From contig NZ_JAFFZN010000023.1 in NCBI RefSeq assembly GCF_017676385.1, positions 62,001 through 126,000 of the forward strand: a stretch of 64,000 nt of DNA. The letters run 5' to 3'. Below, in pieces: positions 25,052 through 32,920 of this stretch; the first letter of the stretch is position 1; each line of letters starts with the position of its first letter. The DNA comes from Streptomyces spirodelae. GTDB lineage: Bacteria; Actinomycetota; Actinomycetes; Streptomycetales; Streptomycetaceae. Made by a program: the position numbers and the translations under genes. Below the pieces are notes generated by a model. The model searched no databases. It was not told where the DNA came from and saw nothing but the letters and a program-made list of their open reading frames with translations.

Positions 25052-26464
25052 ATGAAGACTGCTCCTGTGACGACGTCCCGTACCCCGGGGGACAACAGGC
25101 TCCGCCTCGTTCCCCGACAGCCCGTCGCCGCCGCCCGGCGCACTGTGACGACCAGGCGCTCCGCCAGGACGCCACCGCCCCCGGACGGTGTGCTGCCGCG
25201 CGACCAGCTGGCCCGGCACGCGCGTGCCTGCCTCGCCGACGCCGTGCGGGTGGCCCAGTGGGCCGCCGAGACCGGCCGCTCCCCGCAGCCCGGCCCCGAG
25301 GCCGAACGCGCGGCCGAAGCGCTGCGGATGAGGGTCCCCCTGGTGCGCACCCACTGGGACCGGGCCAAGCTGGCCGGGCTCATCGAGCTCCACGGGGACA
25401 CCGCCAGGGCCGGATGGCGGCTGCGCGCCTGGGACCGCGACGACAGCGCCGTGCTGCGCGGCTGGGTCGCCCTCTTCGACGCCTGGTCGCTGGCCCACCC
25501 GGCGCCGCTGCCGCACGAGCAGAGTCTGGTGGCGGAGATCGTCGAGGCGGTGCCGCAGTTCCTCTCCGTGATGCACCTCTCCGGCGGCCCCGTCACCTTC
25601 TCGCTGCTGCACGACCTGCTCGCCCAGCGCATCGCCGAGCTGCGCGCGGAACGGGACACCAATCAGAACGGGACGGGCCGCGCCATGGTCGGCGTCGCCC
25701 TGCCAGGACTGCTGGACTGGGCGCTGGACGGACTGTCCGCCGTAGGGGCGCTGACCCGTTGCCCGGACGAGGAGCCCGCCGACGAGACCGGTGTGCGGCA
25801 GGGTTCCGCGGTTCTCACCGCGCTGGGCAACTGGGCGGTGTGGACCAAGCTGGAGCAGATCTGCGTCGCCGCGCAGAGCCCGGCAGGGAACATCGAGCAG
25901 TCGGCCGAGGAGATGCTGCGCGGCTGCGCCCGGATGACCCCCGGGCCGGCGCGCGACGAGTACCGGGCCTGGCTCGCCGCGCGCCCCACGGGGCCGGCCG
26001 TCACCGAGCTGCTGGAGGCAGCGCGGGGTGAGGACGCGCTCATCCGGGGACTCGCCTTCGAGGCCCTGCGGGTGGTGGGCGCGCCCGCCGAGGAAGCCGT
26101 GCAGCAGGCCGCCGAGGAGCCGACGCTGCGGCCCTACGCGCTGCTGTGGCTGGCCGAGCAGGCGGGCACCGACCCGGAGGACCTGGCGGGCGGGGCACCC
26201 GGCGTGCTCACCCGGCAGGAGGCGACCTGGCTGTGGGTGGACACCGCCGCAGCCGTCACCGACCACGGCGAGGAGCGGCTCCTGGTCGACCACCTGGGCA
26301 CCGCCGTACAGGGCTCGGTGCCCAAGCTGCTGGAGGACGTGCGCGCCACCGGCCACCCGCGCACCGTGCAGGTGCTGGTGGCGCTGGCCGCCGCGCACCC
26401 GGACCCGGCGCTGGCCAAGGCCGTACGCCGGGCCGCCTTCCAGGTGCACACCGGCGGGGAGTGA
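25052..26464 (+). CDS. Conserved hypothetical protein, largely alpha-helical
   Basis: 470 residues. No recognised domain. A basic, disordered N terminus (residues 1-45) precedes a helical body with repeat-like helical pairs toward the C terminus (for example LLEAARGEDALIRGLAFEAL, VLVALAAAHPDPALAKAV), resembling HEAT-like packing. No membrane segment or signal peptide. ATG 25052 has no clear ribosome site, and two copies of CCGCGTCACGC (24933, 24952) sit upstream. It stands between the hydrolase and the ABC-F leader. Function unknown. Confidence 0.75.
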   Translation: MKTAPVTTSRTPGDNRLRLVPRQPVAAARRTVTTRRSARTPPPPDGVLPRDQLARHARACLADAVRVAQWAAETGRSPQPGPEAERAAEALRMRVPLVRTHWDRAKLAGLIELHGDTARAGWRLRAWDRDDSAVLRGWVALFDAWSLAHPAPLPHEQSLVAEIVEAVPQFLSVMHLSGGPVTFSLLHDLLAQRIAELRAERDTNQNGTGRAMVGVALPGLLDWALDGLSAVGALTRCPDEEPADETGVRQGSAVLTALGNWAVWTKLEQICVAAQSPAGNIEQSAEEMLRGCARMTPGPARDEYRAWLAARPTGPAVTELLEAARGEDALIRGLAFEALRVVGAPAEEAVQQAAEEPTLRPYALLWLAEQAGTDPEDLAGGAPGVLTRQEATWLWVDTAAAVTDHGEERLLVDHLGTAVQGSVPKLLEDVRATGHPRTVQVLVALAAAHPDPALAKAVRRAAFQVHTGGE

Positions 26465-26556
26465 CCGCCTGCGGCGCGGCCGGCCGGGGGGCAGGCGGCG
26501 CACCGGCGCCGTCGAGCGTTCGACCGCGCGCCGGAAAAGCGTTTGCGCCGCGCCGG

Positions 26557-26562
26557 TAGACT
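26557..26562 (+). promoter_or_regulatory. -10 element TAGACT for ABC-F leader transcript
   Basis: TAGACT lies exactly 7 nt before the ATG of the 7-residue leader ORF, the spacing expected if transcription starts at that A. The -35 is poor. Confidence 0.55.
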
Positions 26563-26569
26563 GGCTCTC

Positions 26570-26593
26570 ATGCCTCATCTCCTCGTGCATTAG
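26570..26593 (+). CDS. 7-residue leaderless leader peptide (MPHLLVH) upstream of ABC-F gene
   Basis: ATG-CCT-CAT-CTC-CTC-GTG-CAT-TAG. The start sits 7 nt after TAGACT with no ribosome site, so it is probably translated from a leaderless mRNA end. It ends 67 nt before the ABC-F start and directly abuts a 10-bp stem, the layout of ribosome-mediated attenuation. ABC-F resistance and ribosome-rescue genes in other bacteria are often controlled by such uORFs. Translation and function are inferred. Confidence 0.55.
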   Translation: MPHLLVH

Positions 26594-26594
26594 G

Positions 26595-26632
26595 CGTGCG
26601 TACGCCGCTTCCGCACTTTTCCCGTACGCACG
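26595..26632 (+). promoter_or_regulatory. Attenuator-like hairpin between leader ORF and ABC-F
   Basis: Perfect stem CGTGCGTACG (26595-26604) / CGTACGCACG (26623-26632) with an 18-nt loop containing a TTTT run. A competing stem GTGCG (26597-26601) / CGCAC (26612-26616) would exclude it. The left arm begins one base after the leader stop, so a ribosome stalled on the leader would cover it. Confidence 0.55.
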
Positions 26633-26660
26633 TCCACAGTCCTGCCTTGGAGTTCCTCAA

Positions 26661-28259
26661 GTGATCACCGCAACCGGTCTTGAGCTGCGCGCCGGAGCCC
26701 GCGTCCTCATCGAGTCGGCCACCTTCCGCATCGCCAAGGGCGACCGCATCGGCCTGGTGGGCCGCAACGGCGCGGGCAAGACCACGCTCACCAAGTGCCT
26801 CGCGGGCGAGGGCGTGCCCGCCTCCGGCACCATCACCCGCAGCGGTGAGGTCGGCTACCTTCCGCAGGACCCGCGCACCGGCGACCTCGACGTGCTCGCC
26901 CGCGACCGCATCCTGTCCGCACGCGAGCTGGACGTGGTGCTGCGCAAGATGCACGAGAACGAGGAGCGCATCGCAGGCGGTAAGGGCGCCACGCGCGAGA
27001 AGGCGATGAAGAAGTACGAGCGCCTGGAGACCGAGTTCCTCACCAAGGGCGGCTACGCGGCCGAGGCAGAGGCCGCCACCATCGCGGCCAGCCTCGGGCT
27101 GCCCGACCGGGTGCTCGGCCAGCCGCTGCACACCCTCTCCGGCGGCCAGCGGCGCCGTGTCGAGCTGGCCCGCATCCTCTTCTCGGACGCCGACATCCTG
27201 CTGCTCGACGAGCCGACCAACCACCTGGACGCCGACTCGATCGTCTGGCTGCGCGACTTCCTCAAGACCTACCGCGGCGGCCTGATCGTCATCTCCCACG
27301 ATGTCGACCTGGTGGAGACGGTGGTCAACAAGGTGTTCTATCTGGACGCCAACCGCTCGGCCATCGACATCTACAACATGGGCTGGAAGCAGTACCTCAC
27401 CCAGCGCGAGGACGACGAGAAGCGGCGTCGCCGCGAGCGGGCCAACGCCGAGAAGAAGGCGGCGGCCCTCAACTCGCAGGCCGACAAGATGCGCGCCAAG
27501 GCCACCAAGGCGGTGGCCGCCAAGAACATGGCGCGCCGTGCGGAGAAGCTGCTGTCCGGGCTGGAGGGGGAGCGGCAGTCCGACAAGGTCGCCAAGCTCC
27601 GCTTCCCCGACCCGGCGCCCTGCGGCAAGACGCCGCTGATGGCCGAGGACCTGTCCAAGTCGTACGGCTCGCTGGAGATCTTCACCGGCGTGGACCTGGC
27701 CATCGACCGGGGCTCCCGCGTCGTCATCCTCGGTCTCAACGGCGCGGGCAAGACGACGCTGCTGCGGCTGCTCGCCGGTGTCGAGGAGCCCGACACCGGA
27801 AAGGTCGTCCCAGGGCACGGCCTCAAGCTGGGCTACTACGCGCAGGAGCACGAGACGCTGGATGCGGACCGCACGGTGCTGGAGAACATGCGCTCGGCGG
27901 CGCCCGACATGGACCTGGTCGCCATCCGCAAGACGCTGGGCTCCTTCCTCTTCTCCGGTGACGATGTCGACAAGCCCGCCGGTGTGCTCTCCGGCGGCGA
28001 GAAGACCCGGCTGGCGCTGGCCACCCTCGTCGTCTCCTCGGCCAATGTGCTGCTGCTGGACGAGCCGACCAACAACCTCGACCCGGCCAGCCGCGAGGAG
28101 ATCCTGGGCGCCCTGCACACCTTCACCGGGGCCGTCGTGCTGGTCACCCACGACGAGGGTGCCGTCGAGGCGCTGCAGCCTGAGCGCATCATCATGCTCC
28201 CGGACGGCGTCGAGGACCTGTGGGGCGCGGAGTACGCGGACCTCGTCGCCCTTGCTTGA
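26661..28259 (+). CDS. ABC-F family ATPase
   Basis: 532 residues. Cytosolic ribosome-associated ATPase with two ABC domains and no membrane part. Seen: Walker A GRNGAGKTTL near residue 35 and LNGAGKTTLL near 360; signatures LSGGQRRR and LSGGEKTR; LLLDEPTNHLD and LLLDEPTNNLD; and a charged interdomain helix (EDDEKRRRRERANAEKKAAAL then KATKAVAAKNMARRAEKLL), which is the P-site tRNA interaction motif region. GTG 26661 with GGAG eight bases upstream. ABC-F proteins resolve stalled ribosomes or protect them from antibiotics; the subfamily here cannot be set by eye. A leader ORF precedes it and a hairpin follows. Confidence 0.93.
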   Translation: MITATGLELRAGARVLIESATFRIAKGDRIGLVGRNGAGKTTLTKCLAGEGVPASGTITRSGEVGYLPQDPRTGDLDVLARDRILSARELDVVLRKMHENEERIAGGKGATREKAMKKYERLETEFLTKGGYAAEAEAATIAASLGLPDRVLGQPLHTLSGGQRRRVELARILFSDADILLLDEPTNHLDADSIVWLRDFLKTYRGGLIVISHDVDLVETVVNKVFYLDANRSAIDIYNMGWKQYLTQREDDEKRRRRERANAEKKAAALNSQADKMRAKATKAVAAKNMARRAEKLLSGLEGERQSDKVAKLRFPDPAPCGKTPLMAEDLSKSYGSLEIFTGVDLAIDRGSRVVILGLNGAGKTTLLRLLAGVEEPDTGKVVPGHGLKLGYYAQEHETLDADRTVLENMRSAAPDMDLVAIRKTLGSFLFSGDDVDKPAGVLSGGEKTRLALATLVVSSANVLLLDEPTNNLDPASREEILGALHTFTGAVVLVTHDEGAVEALQPERIIMLPDGVEDLWGAEYADLVALA

Positions 28260-28276
28260 TCCATCCGGGATGGATC
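28258..28276. repeat. 19-bp perfect palindrome with two GATC sites, over ABC-F stop
   Basis: GATCCATCC-G-GGATGGATC begins in the ABC-F stop codon. A third GATC follows at about 28291, and another (TGATCATG) lies near 28564. The adjacent gene encodes a GATC-binding-type nucleoid protein, so this may be its binding site. Confidence 0.7.
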
Positions 28277-28322
28277 ATTCGGCCGACGGTTGATCCTTCA
28301 TCTGAGTGAGAGCGGCTCGTAC

Positions 28323-28350
28323 CTCGGCGCGGCCCCACGGCCGCGCCGAG
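28323..28350 (+). terminator. Hairpin terminator of ABC-F gene
   Basis: Perfect 12-bp stem CTCGGCGCGGCC / GGCCGCGCCGAG with loop CCAC, 63 nt after the ABC-F stop. Confidence 0.75.
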
Positions 28351-28606
28351 CCTCCGTGGCAGGAGCCCCCGCCGCGCTCAACACTTCCTTACGGCGCGCC
28401 GCTGACCTGCCGGTTTCCCCACTGTCCCGGCTCGGGACAAGTCGTGCACGTGCATCTGCATGCGTCCCCGAATGGTTGCCACGGCGCACCGTTGGCGTGC
28501 ACAAGTTCCCGAGCCGCTCACGAAGACCTTGCCGAATGGGTGGCCAGATGTGGGGGGAGGGGTGATCATGAGAGTCACAGAGCGCACTTCCCATGAGGAG
28601 GCACGG
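28351..28606 (+). promoter_or_regulatory. gbn upstream region
   Basis: With the preceding hairpin and palindrome this completes the 347-bp gap between ABC-F and gbn. It holds the 10-bp palindrome TGCACGTGCA (28445-28454) and a GATCAT (near 28564). No clear promoter hexamers. Confidence 0.4.
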
Positions 28607-28828
28607 GTGGCCGAGACTCTGAAGAAGGGCAGCCGGGTGACCGGCGCCGCGCGCGAGAAGCTCGCGGCAGACCTCAAGAAAAAGTACGACTCCGGAGCGA
28701 GCATCAGGGCGCTGGCCGAAGAGACGGGCCGTTCCTACGGGTTTGTGCACCGGATGCTCAGCGAGTCGGGTGTAACCCTGCGCGGACGCGGCGGAGCGAC
28801 ACGAGGCAAGAAGTCGAGCTCCTCCTGA
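28607..28828 (+). CDS. gbn: Small HTH nucleoid-associated protein, Gbn-like
   Basis: 73 residues, basic. The sequence (LKKGSRVTGAAREKLAADL, SIRALAEETGRSYGFVHRML, SGVTLRGRGGATRGKK) has one helix-turn-helix followed by a basic tail and matches, from memory, the GATC-binding nucleoid protein Gbn of S. coelicolor, including its place between an ABC-F gene and an enoyl-CoA hydratase. GTG 28607 has GAGGAGG five bases upstream; an ATG at 28568 (86 residues) is a weaker choice. Such proteins coat the chromosome in early development and tend to regulate themselves. GATC sites lie upstream. Confidence 0.8.
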   Translation: MAETLKKGSRVTGAAREKLAADLKKKYDSGASIRALAEETGRSYGFVHRMLSESGVTLRGRGGATRGKKSSSS

Positions 28829-28906
28829 AGGAGGCTTTCGGGCGTTCCCTCCTGTGGTTACTCTTCGGTTGGCAATACTGCTGGGTAACCACCGGAGGAA
28901 ACCTCG

Positions 28907-29686
28907 ATGACCCTGCTCAACCAGGACGGCGTACACGTCGCCGCCGACGGTGAGGTGGCCACGGTCACCCTCACCAACCCGGCCAAGCGCAATGCGCAGA
29001 CCCCCGCCATGTGGCGGGCGCTGGCCGAGGCGGGGCGCGTGCTGCCGGGGACGGTCCGGGTCGTCGTGCTGCGCGGCGAAGGCAAGTCCTTCTCCGCAGG
29101 GCTCGACCGCCAGGCGTTCGAGCCCGAGGGCTTCGAAGGCGAGCGGTCCTTCCTGGAACTGGCACGCGACACCGACGAGGAACTGGACGCCGCCATCGCG
29201 GAGTACCAGCAGGCGTTCACCTGGTGGCGCCGCCCGGATGTGCTCAGCATCGCCGCGGTCCAGGGGCACGCCATCGGCGCCGGATTCCAGCTCGCACTCG
29301 CCTGCGATCTGCGGGTGTGCGCGCAGGACGTGCAGTTCGCCATGCGGGAGACCAGTCTCGGGCTGGTCCCCGACCTGACCGGTACCCATCCGCTGGTGGG
29401 CCTGGTCGGCTATGCGCGGGCCCTGGAGATATGCGCCACCGGCCGCTTCGTCCACGCCGAGGAGGCCGAGCGCTTCGGCCTCGCCAATCTGGTCGTCGCC
29501 GCCGATGAACTCGACGGCGCCGTGACCGATCTGACCGCGGCACTGTTGGCCGCGCCGCGGGGTGCGGTGATCGAGACCAAGGCCCTGCTCGCCGGGGCGG
29601 GGGCTCGTACCTACGAGGAGCAGCGCGCCGCTGAGCGGGCCGCTCAGGCGCGCCGCCTCCGCGACTTGGCGGGCCTCGCCGACTGA
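28907..29686 (+). CDS. Enoyl-CoA hydratase/isomerase family protein
   Basis: 259 residues. Crotonase-fold enzyme acting on an acyl-CoA thioester. Seen: VATVTLTNPAKRNAQTPAMW, VVVLRGEGKSFSAGLDRQAF (first oxyanion loop), IAAVQGHAIGAGFQLALACD (second), and ETSLGLVPDLTGTHPL. The usual paired glutamates of hydratases are not both evident, so isomerase or other chemistry is possible. ATG 28907 with GGAGGAA seven bases upstream. Confidence 0.9.
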   Translation: MTLLNQDGVHVAADGEVATVTLTNPAKRNAQTPAMWRALAEAGRVLPGTVRVVVLRGEGKSFSAGLDRQAFEPEGFEGERSFLELARDTDEELDAAIAEYQQAFTWWRRPDVLSIAAVQGHAIGAGFQLALACDLRVCAQDVQFAMRETSLGLVPDLTGTHPLVGLVGYARALEICATGRFVHAEEAERFGLANLVVAADELDGAVTDLTAALLAAPRGAVIETKALLAGAGARTYEEQRAAERAAQARRLRDLAGLAD

Positions 29687-29728
29687 GGGGCGCGCTCCTG
29701 CGGCGCCCGATGAGGGGGTGCCCTTGCT

Positions 29729-29769
29729 GCGGGTTGCGGGCCGCGGGTTGCGGGCCGCGGGCGGGCGCG
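29729..29769. repeat. Short GC tandem repeat between convergent genes
   Basis: Two exact 14-bp units GCGGGTTGCGGGCC (29729-29742, 29743-29756) followed by a partial third. No other content in the 83-bp gap. Confidence 0.6.
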
Positions 29770-30552
29770 TCAGACCCGGTCGATGGCGGTCACCACGACG
29801 GCGACCGTCACCTTGCCGGAGGCACCAAGCGCGGAGCGCGCAGCACCGGCGGCCGCCCGCGCGGTGTCCAGGGCCCGACGGGTGGGCGCGAGCCCCAACT
29901 GGAGCAGGACGTGACAGCCGCGGTCCGTCGCCGGGTCACCCTCGACCTGGACGGCGGCCGCCGCCGGGCCTGCGGCGACGTGCGAGAGGGCCGGACCTGG
30001 CACGGGGGCGAGCCGGACCACGCCCTCCACGGCGAGCACAGCGCGCGTCACCCGTTCGGCCGTACGGCTGTGGGCAGTCCCGGCTGACCCGGAGACCCCC
30101 GTTTCGGGCCCCGACCCGGGGTCGGGGCCGCTACCCGGTTCCGCCCCCGGGGCCTCCGCTTCCAGCAGTTCGGTGACCCGCAGATCCACGGTCTCCAGCG
30201 GGAGCCCCAGCTCCTCCTCGGCGGTGCTCAGCAGCGAGCGCCGTACGTCCTCGGCGGCCGCGGGCACCGGCCGTCCGGCAGGCACCGCCAGTTCGGCGGT
30301 CAGTGTCAACGGGCCGGGCGGCAAGGCGCTGGGCGGCGGGGGGACGGCGGGTTCCGCGGCGGCCCGCGGGCTGGTGAGCTCCATCCGCACAGCGCTCAGC
30401 CGTGTGCCCGGCACCGCCCGTACCGACCTGCCGAGTACGCCGAGAGCCGCCTCTTCCGTCACCCAGGCACCGTCGGCGGCCTCGCCCAGGGGCAGGAGCC
30501 GTCCCAGACCGATCTGCCGCCGTACCGCGTGGGTCAGCCGTTCCGCCGTCAT
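29770..30552 (-). CDS. Asp23/Gls24-module companion protein
   Basis: 260 residues. Alternating alpha/beta stretches (RLSAVRMELTSP, LTLTAELAVPAGR, VDLRVTELLEAE, VTRAVLAVEGVVRLAPVPG, GCHVLLQLGLAPT, KVTVAVVVTAIDRV) look like two Asp23-like beta-alpha units joined by a Gly/Pro/Glu-rich linker (about 140-170). No membrane helix or signal. ATG 30552 with AAGGGAAG eight bases upstream. It is divergent from the Asp23 operon at 30835 and always likely belongs with it. Molecular role unknown. Confidence 0.7.
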   Translation of the reverse strand: MTAERLTHAVRRQIGLGRLLPLGEAADGAWVTEEAALGVLGRSVRAVPGTRLSAVRMELTSPRAAAEPAVPPPPSALPPGPLTLTAELAVPAGRPVPAAAEDVRRSLLSTAEEELGLPLETVDLRVTELLEAEAPGAEPGSGPDPGSGPETGVSGSAGTAHSRTAERVTRAVLAVEGVVRLAPVPGPALSHVAAGPAAAAVQVEGDPATDRGCHVLLQLGLAPTRRALDTARAAAGAARSALGASGKVTVAVVVTAIDRV

Positions 30553-30834
30553 GGCGTGCACTTCCCTTCGCCTTCGCTGCCGTAGCAGCAGCCGTAGCCG
30601 TAGCCGTGCCGCTAGCCTTCGCCGCCCTCGTCGCGGTCGCCGTTCCCGTCGCCGTCTCTGCAAGGAGAACCTTCCGCGTCGGCGGCACTCCCTCGCGTGC
30701 CGCACGGCGTACGGGGGGCGCAGTCACCCGGTCGGCGGCGCGCGCCCGAGCTGCGCGCGCGGAGCGCCCCGGGCCGTGCTTACGGTGAACAGCGGAGCGG
30801 CAGACCGCTTCGAACCTTCGAAAGGGGCGCAGAG
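30553..30834. promoter_or_regulatory. Divergent promoter region of the Asp23 module
   Basis: 282 bp. From about 30580 to 30660 it is low-complexity (repeats of CCGTAG/CCGTCG type), not convincing as coding sequence. No clear -10/-35 pair or operator found. Confidence 0.4.
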
Positions 30835-31344
30835 ATGTCCGACACCAGTACGTCCGCCCGCTCCGAGACCCCTACCGCGAGCACGGCCAACCAGCCGGCC
30901 GGCGGCGCGACCGAACGCTCGCGCCGACCCGGTGGGCTGCCGTCGGCGGGCTCTCGCGGGCGCACCACCATCGCCGACGGAGTTGTCGAGAAGATCGCGG
31001 GCATGGCCGCCCGCGACGTGGTCGGCGTCCATGCGATGGGTGGCGGCATGGCCCGTACGCTCGGCGCCGTCCGCGACCGCGTACCCGGCGGCGGCCGTTC
31101 CGTGACCCGCGGCGTCAAGGCCGAGGTCGGCGAGGTGCAGACGGCGCTCGACCTGGAGATCGTCATCGACTACGGCGTGTCGATCTCCGATGTGGCGCGC
31201 TCGGTGCGGGAGAACGTGATCTCGGCCGTCGAGCGGATGACGAGCCTGGAGGTGGTCGAGGTCAACATCGCCGTGAGCGACGTCAAGCTGCCGGACGAGG
31301 AGGACGAGGAAGAAGAGGACCAGGAACGGCCCCGTCTGCAATGA
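30835..31344 (+). CDS. Asp23/Gls24 family envelope stress response protein
   Basis: 169 residues. A disordered N terminus (1-40) is followed by the Asp23 domain: TTIADGVVEKIAGMAARDVVGVHAMGG, a beta-rich core (VQTALDLEIVIDYGVSISDVA), and VRENVISAVERMTSLEVVEVNIAVSDVKL, then an acidic tail. These proteins polymerise at the membrane face through AmaP anchors in staphylococci. ATG 30835 with AAAGGGG upstream. First gene of a six-gene unit (31475, 31686, 32063, 32921 follow). Confidence 0.9.
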   Translation: MSDTSTSARSETPTASTANQPAGGATERSRRPGGLPSAGSRGRTTIADGVVEKIAGMAARDVVGVHAMGGGMARTLGAVRDRVPGGGRSVTRGVKAEVGEVQTALDLEIVIDYGVSISDVARSVRENVISAVERMTSLEVVEVNIAVSDVKLPDEEDEEEEDQERPRLQ

Positions 31345-31474
31345 GCACGAGCATGCGCAGGTGCGGTGAGCGGCTCGGCCGGCGGCAGCGCGGAGCGGCG
31401 CGCACCGGTGGCGGACCTGGCGAAGTGATCGCGCGCCGCGTGCCCTGCCGCGGCGCCGAGCGAAGGAGCGCACG

Positions 31475-31663
31475 ATGAGCATGGCCTTTGCCGGCCTGAT
31501 CGCCGGCCTGGCGCTGGGCTTCGCCGGATACTTCGGCGGTTTCGGAGCCTTCGTGCTGGTGGCGGCGCTGGGCGCCGTCGGCTTCCTGGTGGGCAGGTTC
31601 GTGGACGGGGATCTGGACGCGGGTGACTTCTTCCGCGGCCGGGACAGCGAGCGCCGCAGGTGA
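31475..31663 (+). CDS. Small membrane protein of the Asp23/AmaP operon
   Basis: 62 residues. A hydrophobic Gly/Ala-rich N-terminal half (MAFAGLIAGLALGFAGYFGG, FGAFVLVAALGAVGFLVG) makes two helices, followed by a charged tail (RFVDGDLDAGDFFRGRDSERR). ATG 31475 with AAGGAG six bases upstream. It corresponds to the DUF2273-type small protein that sits beside Asp23 in many Gram-positive operons. Likely a membrane partner. Confidence 0.82.
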   Translation: MSMAFAGLIAGLALGFAGYFGGFGAFVLVAALGAVGFLVGRFVDGDLDAGDFFRGRDSERRR

Positions 31664-31685
31664 CGTCGGGACGGCAGGTGGACAG

Positions 31686-32066
31686 GTGACGGACGTGCAG
31701 GTCCCCGCGGGCGAGCGGGGGGCGACCCGGATTGCCGACAAAGTGGTGACCAAGGTCGCGGCCCAGGCGGCGCGGGAAGCGCTGCGCGGGGCGCGGGCAG
31801 GTGACGGCCGGTCCGCGGCCGGGCCGCCGGTACGCCGAACCGTCCCCCATGCGGCCGTCACCGTCCGCGAGCGGACGGCGCGGGTCCGGCTCGGGCTGGA
31901 GCTGGGCTACCCCTCGGACATCGGTGCCCAGTGCGGTGCCGTACGACGCCGCGTCATCTCCCGGGTGGGCGAACTGGTCGGCATGGACGTACCGGACGTG
32001 ACCCTGGAGATCGAGCGGCTCCACTCGGCGCATCTCAAGGGCGGCAGCTCCGGGAGGGTGACGTGA
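31686..32066 (+). CDS. Second Asp23/Gls24 family protein
   Basis: 126 residues. Shorter Asp23 domain: ATRIADKVVTKVAAQAAREA, VTVRERTARVRLGLELGYP, and VRRRVISRVGELVGMDVPDVTLEIERL. The GTG at 31686 is chosen because an AGGTGG lies about five bases upstream; GTG 31623 would add 21 residues overlapping the previous gene. Its TGA overlaps the next start (GTGA), so translation is coupled. Confidence 0.85.
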   Translation: MTDVQVPAGERGATRIADKVVTKVAAQAAREALRGARAGDGRSAAGPPVRRTVPHAAVTVRERTARVRLGLELGYPSDIGAQCGAVRRRVISRVGELVGMDVPDVTLEIERLHSAHLKGGSSGRVT

Positions 32067-32818
32067 CCCCGGAAGCCGACGCGAACGGCGGCGGCCCGGC
32101 GGCCGGACACCCCGCGGCGCACGGCTCGGCGCACCGCCAGGGAGGGGGCACCACGCTGGAGAAGCCGCCGGGAGGCGCCGGGCACCCCGAGCCCCCGGGA
32201 CCGCCAGGGCCCGAGCCCCCCGGCTCCGAGACGGCGCCGGATCCAGCAGCGGGCGGGCCGGGTGCGGGGGAGGGGAAGGCGGGCCGGTTCTGGTCGGTGC
32301 GCAGAGCCCCGGCCGGGATCGTCGCGCTGCTGCTCTTCGCCGGGACGGGCGTCTTCCTGTACGACGTGGCTTCTGTGCGGGCCGGCCGTCCCGGTATGGC
32401 TTGGCGGCGCACCCTCACCGACGAGCTGGCCGGCCGGCGCCTCGACGACACCTATCTGCTGGCGGGCGCCGCCGCGCTCGCCGCGCTCGGGCTGTGGCTG
32501 CTGGTGCTGGCGCTCACTCCGGGGAAGAGATCGCTGCTGACGATGCGGCCTGACATTCCGCAGGTGCGTGCGGGACTGGAACGGTCGGCTGCCGCGCTGG
32601 TGCTGCGCGACCGGGCGATGGAGATCTCCGGTGTGCAGTCGGTACGGGTCGCCGTCACGCGCCGCAGGGTACGCGCCCGGGCGACGGCGCACTTCCGTGA
32701 CCTGGAAGAGGTACGCCGCGACCTGGACGGCGTGCTGGGTGATGCCATCGGCGATCTGGGACTGGCCAGGCGGCCGGGCCTGTCCGTACACGTACGGCGG
32801 CCGGGGAGACGACGGTGA
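32063..32818 (+). CDS. Membrane protein of the Asp23/AmaP operon (DUF6286-like)
   Basis: 251 residues. A Pro/Gly-rich N-terminal 70 residues, then two membrane helices (PAGIVALLLFAGTGVFLYDV and LLAGAAALAALGLWLLVLAL) with a 40-residue loop, then a soluble Asp23-like C-terminal domain (ALVLRDRAMEISGVQSVRVAVTRRRVRARATAHF). So it is a membrane-bound Asp23 relative. GTG 32063 with GGGAGGG six bases upstream. The frame overlaps the previous stop by 4 nt. Confidence 0.85.
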   Translation: MTPEADANGGGPAAGHPAAHGSAHRQGGGTTLEKPPGGAGHPEPPGPPGPEPPGSETAPDPAAGGPGAGEGKAGRFWSVRRAPAGIVALLLFAGTGVFLYDVASVRAGRPGMAWRRTLTDELAGRRLDDTYLLAGAAALAALGLWLLVLALTPGKRSLLTMRPDIPQVRAGLERSAAALVLRDRAMEISGVQSVRVAVTRRRVRARATAHFRDLEEVRRDLDGVLGDAIGDLGLARRPGLSVHVRRPGRRR

Positions 32819-32920
32819 CGCCCGCGAGACGACGGTGGCGACCGAGACGATGGTGATGGCCGAGATCACGGTGACGGTCGAGATCACGGTGACGACCTGG
32901 ACGACGGTGAGGCGAGAGCG
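32819..32920. repeat. Low-complexity GGTGACG/GAGATCACGG repeats
   Basis: About 100 bp of short direct repeats between two operon genes. CGAGATCACGGTGACG occurs twice, 18 bp apart (about 32853 and 32879). An open frame across it (ETTVATETMV, EITVTVEITVTT) lacks a ribosome site and looks like a by-product. Confidence 0.55.

Noticed and set aside
28568..28570. ATG start for the gbn-like gene
   Set aside because: GTG 28607 has a perfect GAGGAGG at 5 nt and gives the family N terminus and length.
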